Position numbers and translations under genes: made by a program | Assembly (NCBI GenBank): GCA_027487385.1 | Contig: JAIYDS010000211.1 | Location: 1 to 45,791, forward strand | Reading direction: 5' to 3' | DNA length: 45,791 nucleotides | From: Acetobacteraceae bacterium | GTDB taxonomy: Bacteria > Pseudomonadota > Alphaproteobacteria > Acetobacterales > Acetobacteraceae | Part shown: piece by piece, positions 1 through 8,607 of the stretch | Layout of the letters: each line of letters begins with the position of its first letter | Numbering within the stretch: position 1 is the stretch's first letter | The notes under the pieces: generated by a model | What the model saw: the letters and a program-made list of their open reading frames with translations, nothing else | The model's database searches: none | What the model was told of the DNA's origin: nothing

Positions 1-279
1 GAGGAGATGGCGGGCGGCAGCTTCACCATCACCAATGGCGGCATCTACGGCTCGCTCATGTCCACGCCCATCCTGAACCCGCCGCAATCGGGCATCCTGG
101 GCATGCACAAGATCCAGGACCGGCCGATGGCCATCGGCGGCAAGGTGGAAATCCGCCCGATGATGTATCTGGCACTCTCCTACGACCACCGGATCGTGGA
201 TGGGAAGGAGGCCGTCTCCTTCCTCGTCCGCGTGAAGGAGGCGCTGGAAGACCCGCGCCGCCTGATGCTGGGCGTCTGA
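1..279 (+). CDS. odhB: 2-oxoglutarate dehydrogenase E2, dihydrolipoyl succinyltransferase (C-terminal part)
   Basis: The reading frame is open at the left edge, so only about the last 92 residues are present. They are the end of the catalytic 2-oxoacid dehydrogenase acyltransferase domain. The signature DHRIVDG is visible about 30 residues from the end; its His and Asp are the family's active-site residues. The stretch [11 protein letters not shown] upstream of it, and the end PRRLMLGV, are typical of succinyltransferases (SucB/OdhB) rather than pyruvate E2. The enzyme transfers succinyl groups from lipoamide to CoA in the TCA cycle. The usual downstream partner, lipoamide dehydrogenase, is not the next gene here. 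Confidence 0.93.
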   Translation, partial: EEMAGGSFTITNGGIYGSLMSTPILNPPQSGILGMHKIQDRPMAIGGKVEIRPMMYLALSYDHRIVDGKEAVSFLVRVKEALEDPRRLMLGV

Positions 280-281
280 CC

Positions 282-509
282 ATGCGCTCACGCGAAGGCC
301 AGCTCAGCGACAACCGCCCCATCTCCCGCACCCGCGTGGAGAAGGAAAAGCAGCTGCGCGAGCTGAAGGAAGTGCTGGCGGGCATGAAGGCGCATGCCAC
401 CCCGGCGCTGCGGGATTCGGTGAAGGCCAAGATCAAGGAGCTGGAAGCCGATCTGGCACAGCCGGCGCCGCCGCCGCGGGACCGGCGGCCGCCGCGGCGG
501 GAGTTTTAA
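282..509 (+). CDS. small hypothetical protein
   Basis: This 75-residue, highly charged protein starts 2 nt after the odhB stop, so it is probably co-transcribed with odhB. The middle (roughly residues 18-60) is rich in Lys, Glu, Leu and Ala and likely forms one amphipathic helix or coiled coil. The tail is Pro/Arg-rich. There is no signal peptide or membrane segment. I do not recognise the family. Tight spacing and a helix-compatible composition support it being real, but its function is unknown. Confidence 0.6.
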   Translation: MRSREGQLSDNRPISRTRVEKEKQLRELKEVLAGMKAHATPALRDSVKAKIKELEADLAQPAPPPRDRRPPRREF

Positions 510-510
510 G

Positions 511-553
511 GCCAGGGCTCTGCCCTGGACCCGCTGGGGCCGAGAGGCCCCAG
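511..553. terminator. double hairpin between convergent genes (REP-like)
   Basis: Two consecutive hairpins lie between the stop at 509 and the convergent stop at 563: CCAGGG/CCCTGG (512-517 with 523-528) and CTGGGGC/GCCCCAG (534-540 with 547-553). There is no strong T tract. I recall similar 'CCAGGGCTCTGCCCTGG' sequences as a common intergenic element in Acetobacteraceae genomes, so this may be a repeat acting as a terminator in both directions. Confidence 0.5.
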
Positions 554-562
554 ACCCAGGGA

Positions 563-985
563 CTAAATCAGGCGCGCCTCTCGCAGGGCGGCTTTCAGCG
601 CCGGTGGCAATGCTTCCATCCCCGACGCGACCACGCCTTCCACCACATCGGCGGGCGCGTCCTCGGGCGTCAGATATCTCCAGCCCTGGAAGGCCTTGGT
701 GGCCCGGGCTTCCACCATCACCAGCTTCGGGTCCAGCACCAGGCCGCAGCAGGGCGTGCCATCACCCCAGTCATCCTCGATGATGTCGATGATCCGCTGC
801 CGCACCTGCAGAAAGCCACCCACCACCCAATAAATGCTGCCGCCATCGAGGATCTCCTCGCGCCGCTTGGGCGTCATCCGCGTCTGGTGGCGCAAAGGCG
901 GGTCCGCCACGGCGCGGAGTTTCTGGATGGCGCGCAGCTGCGCCACATCCTTGGGGCCGACTGAGAGCTTCAGCATGTGCAGCAT
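563..985 (-). CDS. DUF1489 family protein
   Basis: About 140 residues beginning MLHMLKLSVG, matching the usual start of the alphaproteobacterial DUF1489 family. Other familiar pieces are TRMTPKRREEILDGGSIYWV and VRQRIIDI, followed by a conserved acidic stretch before CCGLVLDP. The family is a small soluble domain of unknown function widespread in Alphaproteobacteria. The frame can be extended to a GTG at 1003, six codons upstream, but the ATG at 985 gives the family-typical N-terminus. The gene converges on the odhB operon. Confidence 0.8.
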   Translation of the reverse strand: MLHMLKLSVGPKDVAQLRAIQKLRAVADPPLRHQTRMTPKRREEILDGGSIYWVVGGFLQVRQRIIDIIEDDWGDGTPCCGLVLDPKLVMVEARATKAFQGWRYLTPEDAPADVVEGVVASGMEALPPALKAALREARLI

Positions 986-1029
986 GCCCCCAGATGTGGC
1001 CACATGGCGGAGTCGGGCAAGGGGAATGA

Positions 1030-1773
1030 TTACGAGGGCGGTGCGGTGCCCCCGGGCGCGGCCGCCAGCGCCCGGTTGGGCTGCGGCCGCAGGCTGGCAT
1101 AGGCGACCGGGCCGAAATCCTGCAGCCGCCGCTCCACCGCCTGGAAGGCCGCCCGCTCCCGCGGCGAAAGCGTTGCGTCCGGCGTGTTCATCCGATGCGC
1201 GAGGTAGCGCGCCAGCATGCCCGAGCCGCGCCGATGCGCGGCGGCGACCATGCCGCCTTCGGTGAGGGTGATCTCCTCGCCATTGAGCCCGCGCACGGCG
1301 CTCCCCTGGCGGGTCATCACGCCATTGCGCTCCAGCTGCACCTCCACGCGGCGGAGGAAATGCGACATCGCGGCCTCCTGCGCCGCCGGATTGGCCAGGA
1401 AATCCGCCTCGCTGCGGACGCCATGGCGCTCGGCCAGCGGCGTCCAGCCGCCTTGGGCATTCTTCCAGCCGAGGTCGAGCAGGCTGCTGGGCAGGAACTG
1501 ATAGCGGCCCAGCGCGCCGGAACGCGGGTTGCGCACGCCATAGCCGTCGCGCGGCTGTTCGGCGCTGCGCTCGGCCTGGGCGATGCGCTGGCGGAATTCG
1601 GGGTTGGGCGCCGCCTCCCAGGCGCGGCTGCCGACGCCGGAAAGGGGCATGCCCCGCGCCCGCGGCGCCGCCTCCTGCGCGTTGGCGAGCGCCATGGTGA
1701 AGCTGCCCGGGGGCGCGGTGCGCGCGCGGCCAGGCGAGAGGCCGACGGGCGGCAGGGCGGTGATCGGTTCCAC
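1030..1773 (-). CDS. lysozyme/transglycosylase-like hypothetical protein
   Basis: The protein has 247 residues from a GTG at 1773; an ATG at 1695 would give a version 26 residues shorter. The centre (about residues 63-100) reads like a lysozyme-fold transglycosylase: an IAQAERS segment with a candidate catalytic Glu, then NPRSGALGRYQFLPSSL, resembling the 'GA.G.YQ..P.T' block of SLT-like enzymes. There is no clear signal peptide or membrane segment, so access to the periplasm is unexplained. The assignment rests on short motifs only; function on peptidoglycan is an inference. Confidence 0.5.
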   Translation of the reverse strand: MEPITALPPVGLSPGRARTAPPGSFTMALANAQEAAPRARGMPLSGVGSRAWEAAPNPEFRQRIAQAERSAEQPRDGYGVRNPRSGALGRYQFLPSSLLDLGWKNAQGGWTPLAERHGVRSEADFLANPAAQEAAMSHFLRRVEVQLERNGVMTRQGSAVRGLNGEEITLTEGGMVAAAHRRGSGMLARYLAHRMNTPDATLSPRERAAFQAVERRLQDFGPVAYASLRPQPNRALAAAPGGTAPPS

Positions 1774-1829
1774 GCCGGCCGGGGTAGTCCGGCGGTGGTT
1801 AAGGGAGGGTGAACCAGCCGCCCGCCCGC

Positions 1830-3140
1830 TCAGAGGGCGCGGGCGGCGGCGGCGAAGGCGTCCAGGGTGAAGGCCACGTCATCCGGCGTATGGGCCAGCG
1901 AGATGTAGTATTTGCTGTCGCCCTTCAGGATCCCGGCCTGCCGCAGGTGGCGGTTGAAATGGCCGGCCAGTTTGGCGTCGGCGCGCTGCATGTCACGGTA
2001 GTTGCGGATCTCGCTTTCGGCGAAGACCACGTCGAACAGCACGGGCTCGCCCACCACCTGGCCGGGCAGGCCGGCATCGCGCAGCAGGCGGGTCAGCCCC
2101 TCCATCAGGCTCTGGCCCGTGGCAAAGGCGCCCTCATAGGCACCGGGGCGGTTGAGGATGTCGAGCGTGGCCAGCCCGGCCACCGAGGCCACCGGATTGC
2201 CGGAGAGCGTGCCCACCTGCATCAGGAAGCCGTCATCCCCCACCAGCGCGCGGTCGAAATGCGCCATGATGTCAGCCCGGCCGGCAATGGCGGCCAGCGG
2301 AAACCCGCCGCCGATGATCTTGCCGAGCGTGCAGAGATCCGGCGTCACGCCGTAATATTCCTGCGCGCCGCCATAGGCGAAGCGGAAGCCGGTGACGACC
2401 TCGTCGAAGATCAGCGGGATGCCGAAGCGCGCGGTCACCTCGCGCAGCGCCTCCAGGAAGCCGGGCACGGGGGGCAGCAGCCGCTGGAAGGGCTCGACGA
2501 TCACGCCGCCCAGCTCCTCATGGTGGGCTTCGATGAGCGCGATGGCATGCGCCGCATCATTATAGGGGGCCACCAGAACCTCGTCCCGCACGCGGGCCGA
2601 GATGCCGGCGCTGTCCGGGATGGCCTGCGGGAAATTTGCGGCGCGCTTGGGCGAGAGGCTCATCAGCCCATGATCGCTCATGCCGTGGTAGCCGCCTTCG
2701 AACTTCAGGATCTTCTCGCGGCCGCGAAAGGCGCGGGCCACGCGCATCGCGTACATATCCGCCTCGGAGCCGGAGCTGACGAAGCGGATCTGATCCGCGC
2801 AGGCCATGGCGTCCACGATGCGCGCGGCGAGATGGATGCCGGCCGGGTTGTTCGCGAAGAAAGTGGTGCCGAGCGGCACCTGCGCCAGCACCGCCGCCGT
2901 CACCTCGGGATGCGCATGCCCCACGAACATGGGGCCGGAGCCCAGCAGGTAATCCACATATTCCCGGCCCTCGCTGTCCCAGACATGCGCACCCTCGCCG
3001 CGCACCATGGCGAGGTCGCTCGCGAGATTGCCGAAATGCCCGGCCGGCAGGACGCGATGGGCGAGTTGCATGAGCGTGCGATCGTCCGGGCGCCCTTCCG
3101 CTGGGACGTGAATCGCCCGCTCAGACATGGTCTCGTTCAT
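1830..3140 (-). CDS. class-III aminotransferase (glutamate-1-semialdehyde aminomutase-like)
   Basis: A 436-residue PLP enzyme of aminotransferase fold type I, class III. Visible are the SSGSEADMYAMRVARA phosphate-binding block, GGYHG, IFDEVVTGFR with the PLP-contacting Asp, and the catalytic lysine in LGKIIGGGFPLAA. These blocks are shared with HemL-like enzymes, but this gene is the last member of an operon with a flavin monooxygenase and two CMD proteins. A catabolic transaminase acting on an amine or amino acid is therefore more likely than haem synthesis. Its ATG overlaps the preceding stop as ATGA (3137-3140). The substrate cannot be told from sequence. Confidence 0.88.
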   Translation of the reverse strand: MNETMSERAIHVPAEGRPDDRTLMQLAHRVLPAGHFGNLASDLAMVRGEGAHVWDSEGREYVDYLLGSGPMFVGHAHPEVTAAVLAQVPLGTTFFANNPAGIHLAARIVDAMACADQIRFVSSGSEADMYAMRVARAFRGREKILKFEGGYHGMSDHGLMSLSPKRAANFPQAIPDSAGISARVRDEVLVAPYNDAAHAIALIEAHHEELGGVIVEPFQRLLPPVPGFLEALREVTARFGIPLIFDEVVTGFRFAYGGAQEYYGVTPDLCTLGKIIGGGFPLAAIAGRADIMAHFDRALVGDDGFLMQVGTLSGNPVASVAGLATLDILNRPGAYEGAFATGQSLMEGLTRLLRDAGLPGQVVGEPVLFDVVFAESEIRNYRDMQRADAKLAGHFNRHLRQAGILKGDSKYYISLAHTPDDVAFTLDAFAAAARAL

Positions 3141-3712
3141 GGCATCACCGCCTCGCCCAAGGTCTGCATGAGGCGGTTGGCATTCGCGAACATCGCGACC
3201 GAGAGGATGATGTCGAGGATTTCCGCATCCTCCATCCCCTCATCGCGCAGCCGCTGCACATCGGCGGCGGTCGCGGCTGAGGGCGTCGCCGCCAGCTTCA
3301 CGGAAAAATCCACGATGGCGCGCGGGCGCGGCGGCATCTCCACCTCCACGCCATCCTTCATGAGGCGCGCCATCAGGTCGGCATCGCCCTTCATCTGCAC
3401 ATAGCGCAGCGCATGGACGCTGGCGCAATAGGGGCAGCCATTCAGGCGGGATTCGGCCGTCGCGGCCAATTCGCGCTCGGCGCGCGAGGCGCCGCGCGGG
3501 CCATACATGATGGTGTTGAACAGCCTGGAGCGCTGGCGCAGCACCTCCGCCTCCTGCACCAGCAGCAGGTAGTAGGGGTTCTCCTTGGCCTTGGGGTGGC
3601 TCTCTTCCAGAACCTTGACCTCGTCCGGCGTGGCCTTGGCGATGTCCAGCACCGGCGCCCAGGCCTTCCAGTTCAGGCTTTGCATGGGAAAGCCGAAGTC
3701 ATGCGTGCTCAT
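3137..3712 (-). CDS. AhpD-like peroxidase-related protein (carboxymuconolactone decarboxylase family)
   Basis: 191 residues from the ATG at 3712, chosen because GGAGG sits 7 nt upstream; the frame is open a further 23 codons. It carries the complete AhpD-type motif E-X11-C-X2-C-X3-H (Glu81, Cys93, Cys96, His100, around GCPYCASVH), the redox-active centre of alkylhydroperoxidase D-like enzymes. It resembles the 'uncharacterized peroxidase-related enzyme' group. Reduction of an organic peroxide formed by the neighbouring flavin enzyme is a reasonable guess. It overlaps the aminotransferase start by 4 nt. Confidence 0.82.
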   Translation of the reverse strand: MSTHDFGFPMQSLNWKAWAPVLDIAKATPDEVKVLEESHPKAKENPYYLLLVQEAEVLRQRSRLFNTIMYGPRGASRAERELAATAESRLNGCPYCASVHALRYVQMKGDADLMARLMKDGVEVEMPPRPRAIVDFSVKLAATPSAATAADVQRLRDEGMEDAEILDIILSVAMFANANRLMQTLGEAVMP

Positions 3713-3773
3713 CGGCTCGCCTCCGATGACGGGAGCGCGCTGGTCGCGCGGATGTCTGGACCCTTGGCGTTCA

Positions 3774-4199
3774 TCACGCATTCTCCAGAAGCCGAAGGCC
3801 TGCGAGGAGGCGGGCCTGCATGTTCAGATGCGCGATCAGCTGCCCCAGCATGACCACATCGCGCGGCGCGAGGCCCGCCTGCATGAGCGTCTCGATGGCG
3901 CCAGGCGTCGCCAGGTCGGGCGTGCGGGTGATCAGCGTGGCATAGTCCCGCAGCACGGGCAGGCGCGGCGAATCCCCCGCGCGGGCCTGATGATGCGCCG
4001 CCAGGGCGGCTTCCGCATTCAGCTCGGCGACATGCTGGGCCACGGCGTGGCGTTCCGTGCTGGTCAGGCCGCTTTCGCCCTCGAAGATCGCGGCCTCGTA
4101 GCCGGCGAGGCTGCTGCGCACATCGGGCCGCAGCGCGCGCAGCCCGTCCAGCCTGCTGCCGGGCGCGATGCCGGCCAGCTCGTCTATCAGATCCCGCAT
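3774..4199 (-). CDS. CMD-domain protein lacking the redox cysteines
   Basis: 141 residues, mostly helical. The region ERHAVAQHVAELN followed by HHQAR and a helix-rich C-terminus resembles the carboxymuconolactone decarboxylase fold, in particular the CMD protein group I recall as Avi_7170-like, which is usually encoded beside an AhpD-like partner. The protein contains no cysteine, so it cannot do CxxC redox chemistry; a structural or non-redox role beside the intact paralogue is inferred. The start is supported by GAGGA about 7 nt upstream. It lies 15 nt after the flavoprotein gene. Confidence 0.7.
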   Translation of the reverse strand: MRDLIDELAGIAPGSRLDGLRALRPDVRSSLAGYEAAIFEGESGLTSTERHAVAQHVAELNAEAALAAHHQARAGDSPRLPVLRDYATLITRTPDLATPGAIETLMQAGLAPRDVVMLGQLIAHLNMQARLLAGLRLLENA

Positions 4200-4214
4200 G
4201 CGCGCTTCCTCTTG

Positions 4215-5660
4215 TTATCGCGGCACAAAGAAGGGCGTGCCTTCCAGTTCCGGTTCGTCGAAGGCTTCCAACTCGCGCCGCAGCGCACCGATCTCCCCAC
4301 GGAAGAAATGCCGCAGGATGGCGGTGGAGACCTTCTCGCCGGCCACCACCACGCCTGGAATGTCGCTCGCGATCCCGCCATGCGTGGCATGGGCGCCGTA
4401 ATTCATCAGATGGATCAGCCCGAGCTCCGGCGGGGCCGAGGCATCGCGCGGCTGCAATTCGAAGCCGGCGCCCAGGAAGGGGAAGGCGGCCATTTCCGGC
4501 CGTTGCAGCGCCGCGGGCGGCGTATAGGCATCCTGCCAGCGGGCGATATGCGGGGCGAAATCCGCCAGTTCCGGCACGCGGTCCATGTCCACGACGAAGC
4601 CGGTGCCGATGATCAGGAAGTCATGCGTGACCTCGCGACCGCCCAGATCGAGCACCACGCCCGCCGCCCCGCGCCGTGCCGCCCGCACGGGCGTGGAGAG
4701 ATGGATGTGGAAGCCCGGCAGCTTCAGCGCGCGCTTCACCGTCTCATGCGGCGGCGGCGCCTGGGCGTCGTGCATGTAGACGACGAGGTTCCAGCGCTCC
4801 TCCAGGCTCAACGCATCCCAGCCCATATGGAAGCCGGGGCCCGCGCTGCCGCGGCCCTTGTTGATCTGCGGCAGGGTGGCGCGGCGCACATACATATGCG
4901 CCTCGGCCGCGCCCCGTTCGAGCGCGGTGGCCGCATTGTCCCAGGCCGAGGCGCCGCCGCCGATCAGGCCGAGGCTCTTGCCGTGGAGTGCCGCGAAATC
5001 GATCGGCGTCGGGGCCAGGGCGGCGAGGTCCGGGAAGAGATCGGGCGCCACGAAATCCGGGGTGTGCAGGCCGCCCGCTCCGGCGCGGCCTGTCGCCAGA
5101 ACCACGCGGCGGGCCAGCATGGTCCGGCCATCCGAGAGCGTGAGGCGCAGCAGCCCCTCGGCCGGGCTGATGCGCGTGACGCGCACGCCATGGGTGACGG
5201 GCAGGCGCAGCACGCGCTGCAGCCAGCCCAGGTAATCCTGCCAGGTGGCGTTGTGGATCTTGTAGAGCGCCTCCCAGGCCTCGGTGCCGAAGCTGGCTTC
5301 ATACCAGGCACGGAAGGTGAGGGAGGGGATGCCGAAGCAGGGGCCGGGCAGCGTCTTGGGCGAGCGCAGCGTGTCCATCCGCGCGGTCGTCACCCAGGGG
5401 CCTTCCTGGCCGGGGGCGCTTTCCTCCAGCACCGCGATATTGCGGATGCCCTTGAAGATCAGCGCGCCCGCGGCGGCGATGCCGTTCATGCCGGCGCCGA
5501 TCACCACCACGTCATGCACGGCCACGCCGTCGCGCTCGAGACGCGGCACCCAGTTGCGCGGCGGGAGATTCAGCGCCTCCAGGTCGCGCGCCAGCTGCGC
5601 CTCGTGCCGGGTGAGGCCCCCGGGAATCATGTGAGGGATGATCCGGGTGGTCTGGTTCAT
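4215..5660 (-). CDS. FAD/NAD(P)-binding flavin monooxygenase-like protein
   Basis: A 481-residue two-dinucleotide-fold flavoprotein. The FAD-binding GAGMNGIAAAG lies at about residues 55-65, and the NAD(P)-binding GLIGGGASAWDNAA at about 231-244. A third typical block is LIIGTGF near residue 350. This architecture matches class B flavin-dependent monooxygenases (FMO/Baeyer-Villiger-like), though the classic BVMO fingerprint is not clear. The start at 5660 has AGAGGGG about 5 nt upstream. It is the first gene of a four-gene operon with two CMD proteins and an aminotransferase, so N- or C-oxygenation of an amine-containing substrate is a sensible inference. Confidence 0.82.
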   Translation of the reverse strand: MNQTTRIIPHMIPGGLTRHEAQLARDLEALNLPPRNWVPRLERDGVAVHDVVVIGAGMNGIAAAGALIFKGIRNIAVLEESAPGQEGPWVTTARMDTLRSPKTLPGPCFGIPSLTFRAWYEASFGTEAWEALYKIHNATWQDYLGWLQRVLRLPVTHGVRVTRISPAEGLLRLTLSDGRTMLARRVVLATGRAGAGGLHTPDFVAPDLFPDLAALAPTPIDFAALHGKSLGLIGGGASAWDNAATALERGAAEAHMYVRRATLPQINKGRGSAGPGFHMGWDALSLEERWNLVVYMHDAQAPPPHETVKRALKLPGFHIHLSTPVRAARRGAAGVVLDLGGREVTHDFLIIGTGFVVDMDRVPELADFAPHIARWQDAYTPPAALQRPEMAAFPFLGAGFELQPRDASAPPELGLIHLMNYGAHATHGGIASDIPGVVVAGEKVSTAILRHFFRGEIGALRRELEAFDEPELEGTPFFVPR

Positions 5661-5812
5661 GCGGCCCCTCTGTGTCGCGTGGCAGTTTGCTGCAATGCGT
5701 CAATCATCGTGTCACCCGTATCCTGCCCTGTCCATGGCGCGAAACAATCTTGTTGTGCGCGGAGATGGGAGCGGTGCACAAAAACGCCATCTTCGCAGGG
5801 GAAACCTCCTTC
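5661..5812. promoter_or_regulatory. divergent intergenic region with two small inverted repeats
   Basis: This 152-nt gap separates the divergent flavoprotein operon and the Bug-type binding protein gene and must hold both promoters. Two symmetrical sites are visible: TTGCTGCAA (5687-5695) and AACAATCTTGTT (5743-5754). Either could be an operator. I cannot identify a regulator or a convincing -35/-10 pair. Confidence 0.35.
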
Positions 5813-6799
5813 ATGCCCTTCCCGTCCCGCCGCCTGATGCTCACCACCCTCGCGGCCCTGCCTGGCGCCGCGCAGGCCGCAGTGACCCTGCCCGCGGGCT
5901 GGCCCGAGCGGCCGCTGCGGATCATCCTGCCCGCGGCGGGCGGCGCCGGCACGGCCGATACCCTGGCCCGCATCCTGGCGCAGGAGATGGACAAGCGCCT
6001 GCCGCAGCGCACGGTGGTGGACAACCGCCCCGGCGCCAATGGGAATGTTGGCGCCACGGCGGCGGCGCGCGCGGCGCCGGATGGCCACACCATCCTCTTC
6101 ACCTGGGCCGGGACCATGGCCACCAGCCCGGCGCTCTACCGGGATTTGGCCTTCAACCCGCAGCGCGATTTCGAGCCGGTGATCCTGCTGGGCAACGTCC
6201 CCAATATCCTGGTGGTGAACAACAGCCTCGGCATCCGGGACCTCGCATCCTTCACCGCCTATGTGCGGGCCAATCCGGGGCGGCTCTCTTTCGGCTCCTC
6301 CGGCAATGGCAGCTCGATGCATCTGGCGGGCGAGCTGTATCGCCAGGCGACGGGCACCGAGATGGTGCATATCCCCTATGCCGGCATCCAGCAGGGCTTC
6401 ACCGATCTCTTTGCCGGCCGCATCCAGGTGATGTTCAACCTGGTCACCGGCGCGGCGCCACAGGTGCGCGGCGGGCAGGTGACGCCCATCGCGGTGCTGA
6501 GCGAGACCCGCTCCGCCGTGCTGCCCGATGTGCCGACCATGGCCGAGCTGGGCATGCCCGGCATGGAATTCGGCAGCTGGTTCTGCCTGATGCTGCCCAA
6601 GGGCACGCCGGCCCCCATCGTCCAGGCGTTGAACGCCCTGGTGAATGAGATCCTGACCGAGCCCGAGAGCCGCGCCCGCTTCACCGCCCAGGGCCTGGAC
6701 ATCCTGGGCGGCCCGCCGGCGCGCCTCGCCACGCTGCTGGACAGCGAGATCCGGCGCCACGCGGAACTGGTCCGCGTCTCCGGCACCCGCCTGGAATAG
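5813..6799 (+). CDS. Bug/TctC-type tripartite transporter solute-binding protein
   Basis: 328 residues from the ATG at 5813, chosen because it begins the signal peptide (FPSRRLMLTTLAALPGAAQA), which has a twin-arginine-like start and an AQA cleavage site. The mature part shows Bug-family features: RPLRIILPAAGGAGTADTLAR, VVDNRPGANGNVGA, HIPYAGIQQGFTDL and the ALLPDVPTMAE-like block. Such proteins bind carboxylates in the periplasm for TctAB-type transporters or for signalling. No tctA or tctB is present here, so it is an orphan binding protein, as is common in Acetobacteraceae. An alternative ATG at 5765 would bury the signal peptide. Confidence 0.88.
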   Translation: MPFPSRRLMLTTLAALPGAAQAAVTLPAGWPERPLRIILPAAGGAGTADTLARILAQEMDKRLPQRTVVDNRPGANGNVGATAAARAAPDGHTILFTWAGTMATSPALYRDLAFNPQRDFEPVILLGNVPNILVVNNSLGIRDLASFTAYVRANPGRLSFGSSGNGSSMHLAGELYRQATGTEMVHIPYAGIQQGFTDLFAGRIQVMFNLVTGAAPQVRGGQVTPIAVLSETRSAVLPDVPTMAELGMPGMEFGSWFCLMLPKGTPAPIVQALNALVNEILTEPESRARFTAQGLDILGGPPARLATLLDSEIRRHAELVRVSGTRLE

Positions 6800-6825
6800 G
6801 CCCGGGCCTCCTCCGGCCCCGGGCC
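6799..6825 (+). terminator. GC hairpin after the Bug protein gene
   Basis: GGCCCGGGCC (6799-6808) pairs with GGCCCCGGGCC (6815-6825), with one bulge and a six-base loop, immediately after the stop codon. There is no following T tract, so a terminator role is only probable. Confidence 0.35.
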
Positions 6826-6960
6826 GGGCGCATCGCAGAACATCCGCTGAATCCCTGGGGTCTGCGGCCTTTCGGCCCAGCCGCCGGAGGTCTGCGCATG
6901 GCTTGGTCCCGTGGCCATGTCCGCCCGCTTTGGGCTATCCGGCGCAAAGTCCTACCAAGA

Positions 6961-6978
6961 CATAAAGACATGCTTATG
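6961..6978 (+). promoter_or_regulatory. putative SahR-type operator upstream of ahcY
   Basis: CATAAAGACATGCTTATG lies 72 nt before the ahcY start. Its outer five bases are a perfect inverted repeat (CATAA/TTATG) in an otherwise GC-rich gap, and AT-rich sequence here stands out. The site resembles the palindromic ATAAAG-type motif I recall for SahR, the ArsR-family repressor of S-adenosylhomocysteine recycling genes in Proteobacteria. I saw no convincing SAH or SAM riboswitch in 6830-7049. Confidence 0.4.
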
Positions 6979-7049
6979 CCTCTAGCCATGCCTTCGGCCC
7001 CATGCTACGGCCCGCCGCACCGAAGCATTTTCGAATGAGGAGCCACCGC

Positions 7050-8453
7050 ATGCCGGTCGCCGCTGAATACATCGTCAAGGATCTCTCGCTCGCCGAATGG
7101 GGCCGCAAGGAGCTCAACATGGCCGAGGACGAGATGCCCGGCCTGATGGCGACCCGCGCGGAATACGGCAATGCGCAGCCGCTCAAGGGCGCGCGCATCG
7201 CCGGCTGCCTGCACATGACCATCCAGACCGGCGTGCTGATCGAGACGCTGACCGCGCTCGGCGCCGATGTCCGCTGGTCCTCCTGCAACATCTTCTCGAC
7301 GCAGGACCATGCGGCCGCCGCCATCGCCGCCGCGGGCGTGCCCGTCTTCGCCAAGAAGGGTGAGACGCTGGAGGAGTACTGGGACTATGTCCGCAAGACG
7401 CTCGAATGGGGCGATGGCGGCGAGCCCAACATGCTGCTGGACGATGGCGGCGACATGACGCTGCTGGTCCATTACGGCCTGCGCGCCGAGCAGGGCGACG
7501 TGGCCTTCCTGGAGAAGGCGACGAATGATGAAGAGACCGTCTTCTTCGCGCTGATCAAGAAGTGCCTGGCCGAGAAGCCGGGCTGGTTCGCCAAGCTCGC
7601 CGCCAGCATCAAGGGCGTCTCGGAAGAGACGACGACGGGCGTGCATCGCCTCTACCTGATGGCGAAGGACGGCAAGCTGCTCTTCCCCGCGATCAACGTG
7701 AATGACAGCGTCACCAAGTCGAAGTTCGACAATCTCTACGGCTGCCGCGAATCGCTGGTGGATGCCATCCGCCGCGGCACCGATGTGATGATGGCCGGCA
7801 AGGTCGCCGTGGTCTGCGGCTATGGCGATGTGGGCAAGGGCTCGGCCGCTTCGCTGCGCAATGCCGGTTGCCGCGTGCAGGTGACGGAAATCGACCCGAT
7901 CTGCGCGCTGCAGGCCGCGATGGAAGGCTATGAGGTCGTCACCATGGAAGATGCGGCGCCCAAGGCCGACATCTTCGTGACCGCGACCGGCAATGTGGAC
8001 GTGATCACCGCCGACCACATGCGCGCGATGAAGCACCGCGCCATCGTCTGCAACATCGGCCACTTCGACAGCGAGATCCAGGTCGCTGCCCTGAAGAACT
8101 ACAAGTGGGACAATGTGAAGCCGCAGGTGGACGAGATCGAGTTCCCCGACGGCAAGCGCATCATCCTGCTCTCCGAAGGCCGCCTCGTGAACCTCGGCAA
8201 CGCCACGGGCCACCCCTCCTTCGTGATGTCCGCCAGCTTCACCAACCAGACGCTCGCGCAGATCGAGCTGTGGACGAAGCCCGGCCACTACGAGAAGAAG
8301 GTCTATGTGCTGCCGAAGCACCTGGACGAGAAGGTGGCCATGCTGCACCTCGACAAGGTGGGCGCCAAGCTGACCAAGCTGCGCGCGGACCAGGCCGGCT
8401 ATATCGGCGTGCCGGTCTCCGGCCCCTTCAAGGGCGAAGCGTATCGTTACTGA
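7050..8453 (+). CDS. ahcY: adenosylhomocysteinase
   Basis: 467 residues hydrolysing S-adenosylhomocysteine to adenosine and homocysteine, clearing the product inhibitor of SAM-dependent methylation. The ATG at 7050 has GAGG 9 nt upstream and gives the family-typical start ([15 protein letters not shown]). Visible are the substrate-binding [13 protein letters not shown], the NAD-binding Rossmann [10 protein letters not shown], the bacterial/plant-type insertion (around EEYWDYV...LLDDGGD) and the conserved C-terminus ending [10 protein letters not shown]. Full length for the long form of the family. metK, its pathway neighbour in SAM cycling, lies at the far right of the window. Confidence 0.97.
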   Translation: MPVAAEYIVKDLSLAEWGRKELNMAEDEMPGLMATRAEYGNAQPLKGARIAGCLHMTIQTGVLIETLTALGADVRWSSCNIFSTQDHAAAAIAAAGVPVFAKKGETLEEYWDYVRKTLEWGDGGEPNMLLDDGGDMTLLVHYGLRAEQGDVAFLEKATNDEETVFFALIKKCLAEKPGWFAKLAASIKGVSEETTTGVHRLYLMAKDGKLLFPAINVNDSVTKSKFDNLYGCRESLVDAIRRGTDVMMAGKVAVVCGYGDVGKGSAASLRNAGCRVQVTEIDPICALQAAMEGYEVVTMEDAAPKADIFVTATGNVDVITADHMRAMKHRAIVCNIGHFDSEIQVAALKNYKWDNVKPQVDEIEFPDGKRIILLSEGRLVNLGNATGHPSFVMSASFTNQTLAQIELWTKPGHYEKKVYVLPKHLDEKVAMLHLDKVGAKLTKLRADQAGYIGVPVSGPFKGEAYRY

Positions 8454-8607
8454 TTTCGTGCCCTCAGACGAGTCGCGCCGGAGGCGCGCCTTCAGCACGA
8501 CGCGGCGGCTCTGCCGCCTTGGCTTCGCCGCGCCAGTGGCGCGCTGAACCCATCGCCCGGTTGGGCGGCGCCGGCCGCCTTGCGGCCGGATCGGCTTGCG
8601 AACATCC

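Noticed and set aside
1830..3140. Assignment as hemL
   Set aside because: The fold blocks are shared by many class-III enzymes, and the operon context with a monooxygenase and CMD proteins does not fit haem synthesis.
6830..7049. SAH or SAM riboswitch upstream of ahcY
   Set aside because: I could not match the conserved cores of the SAH or SAM-II classes; only simple hairpins and the palindromic site were found.
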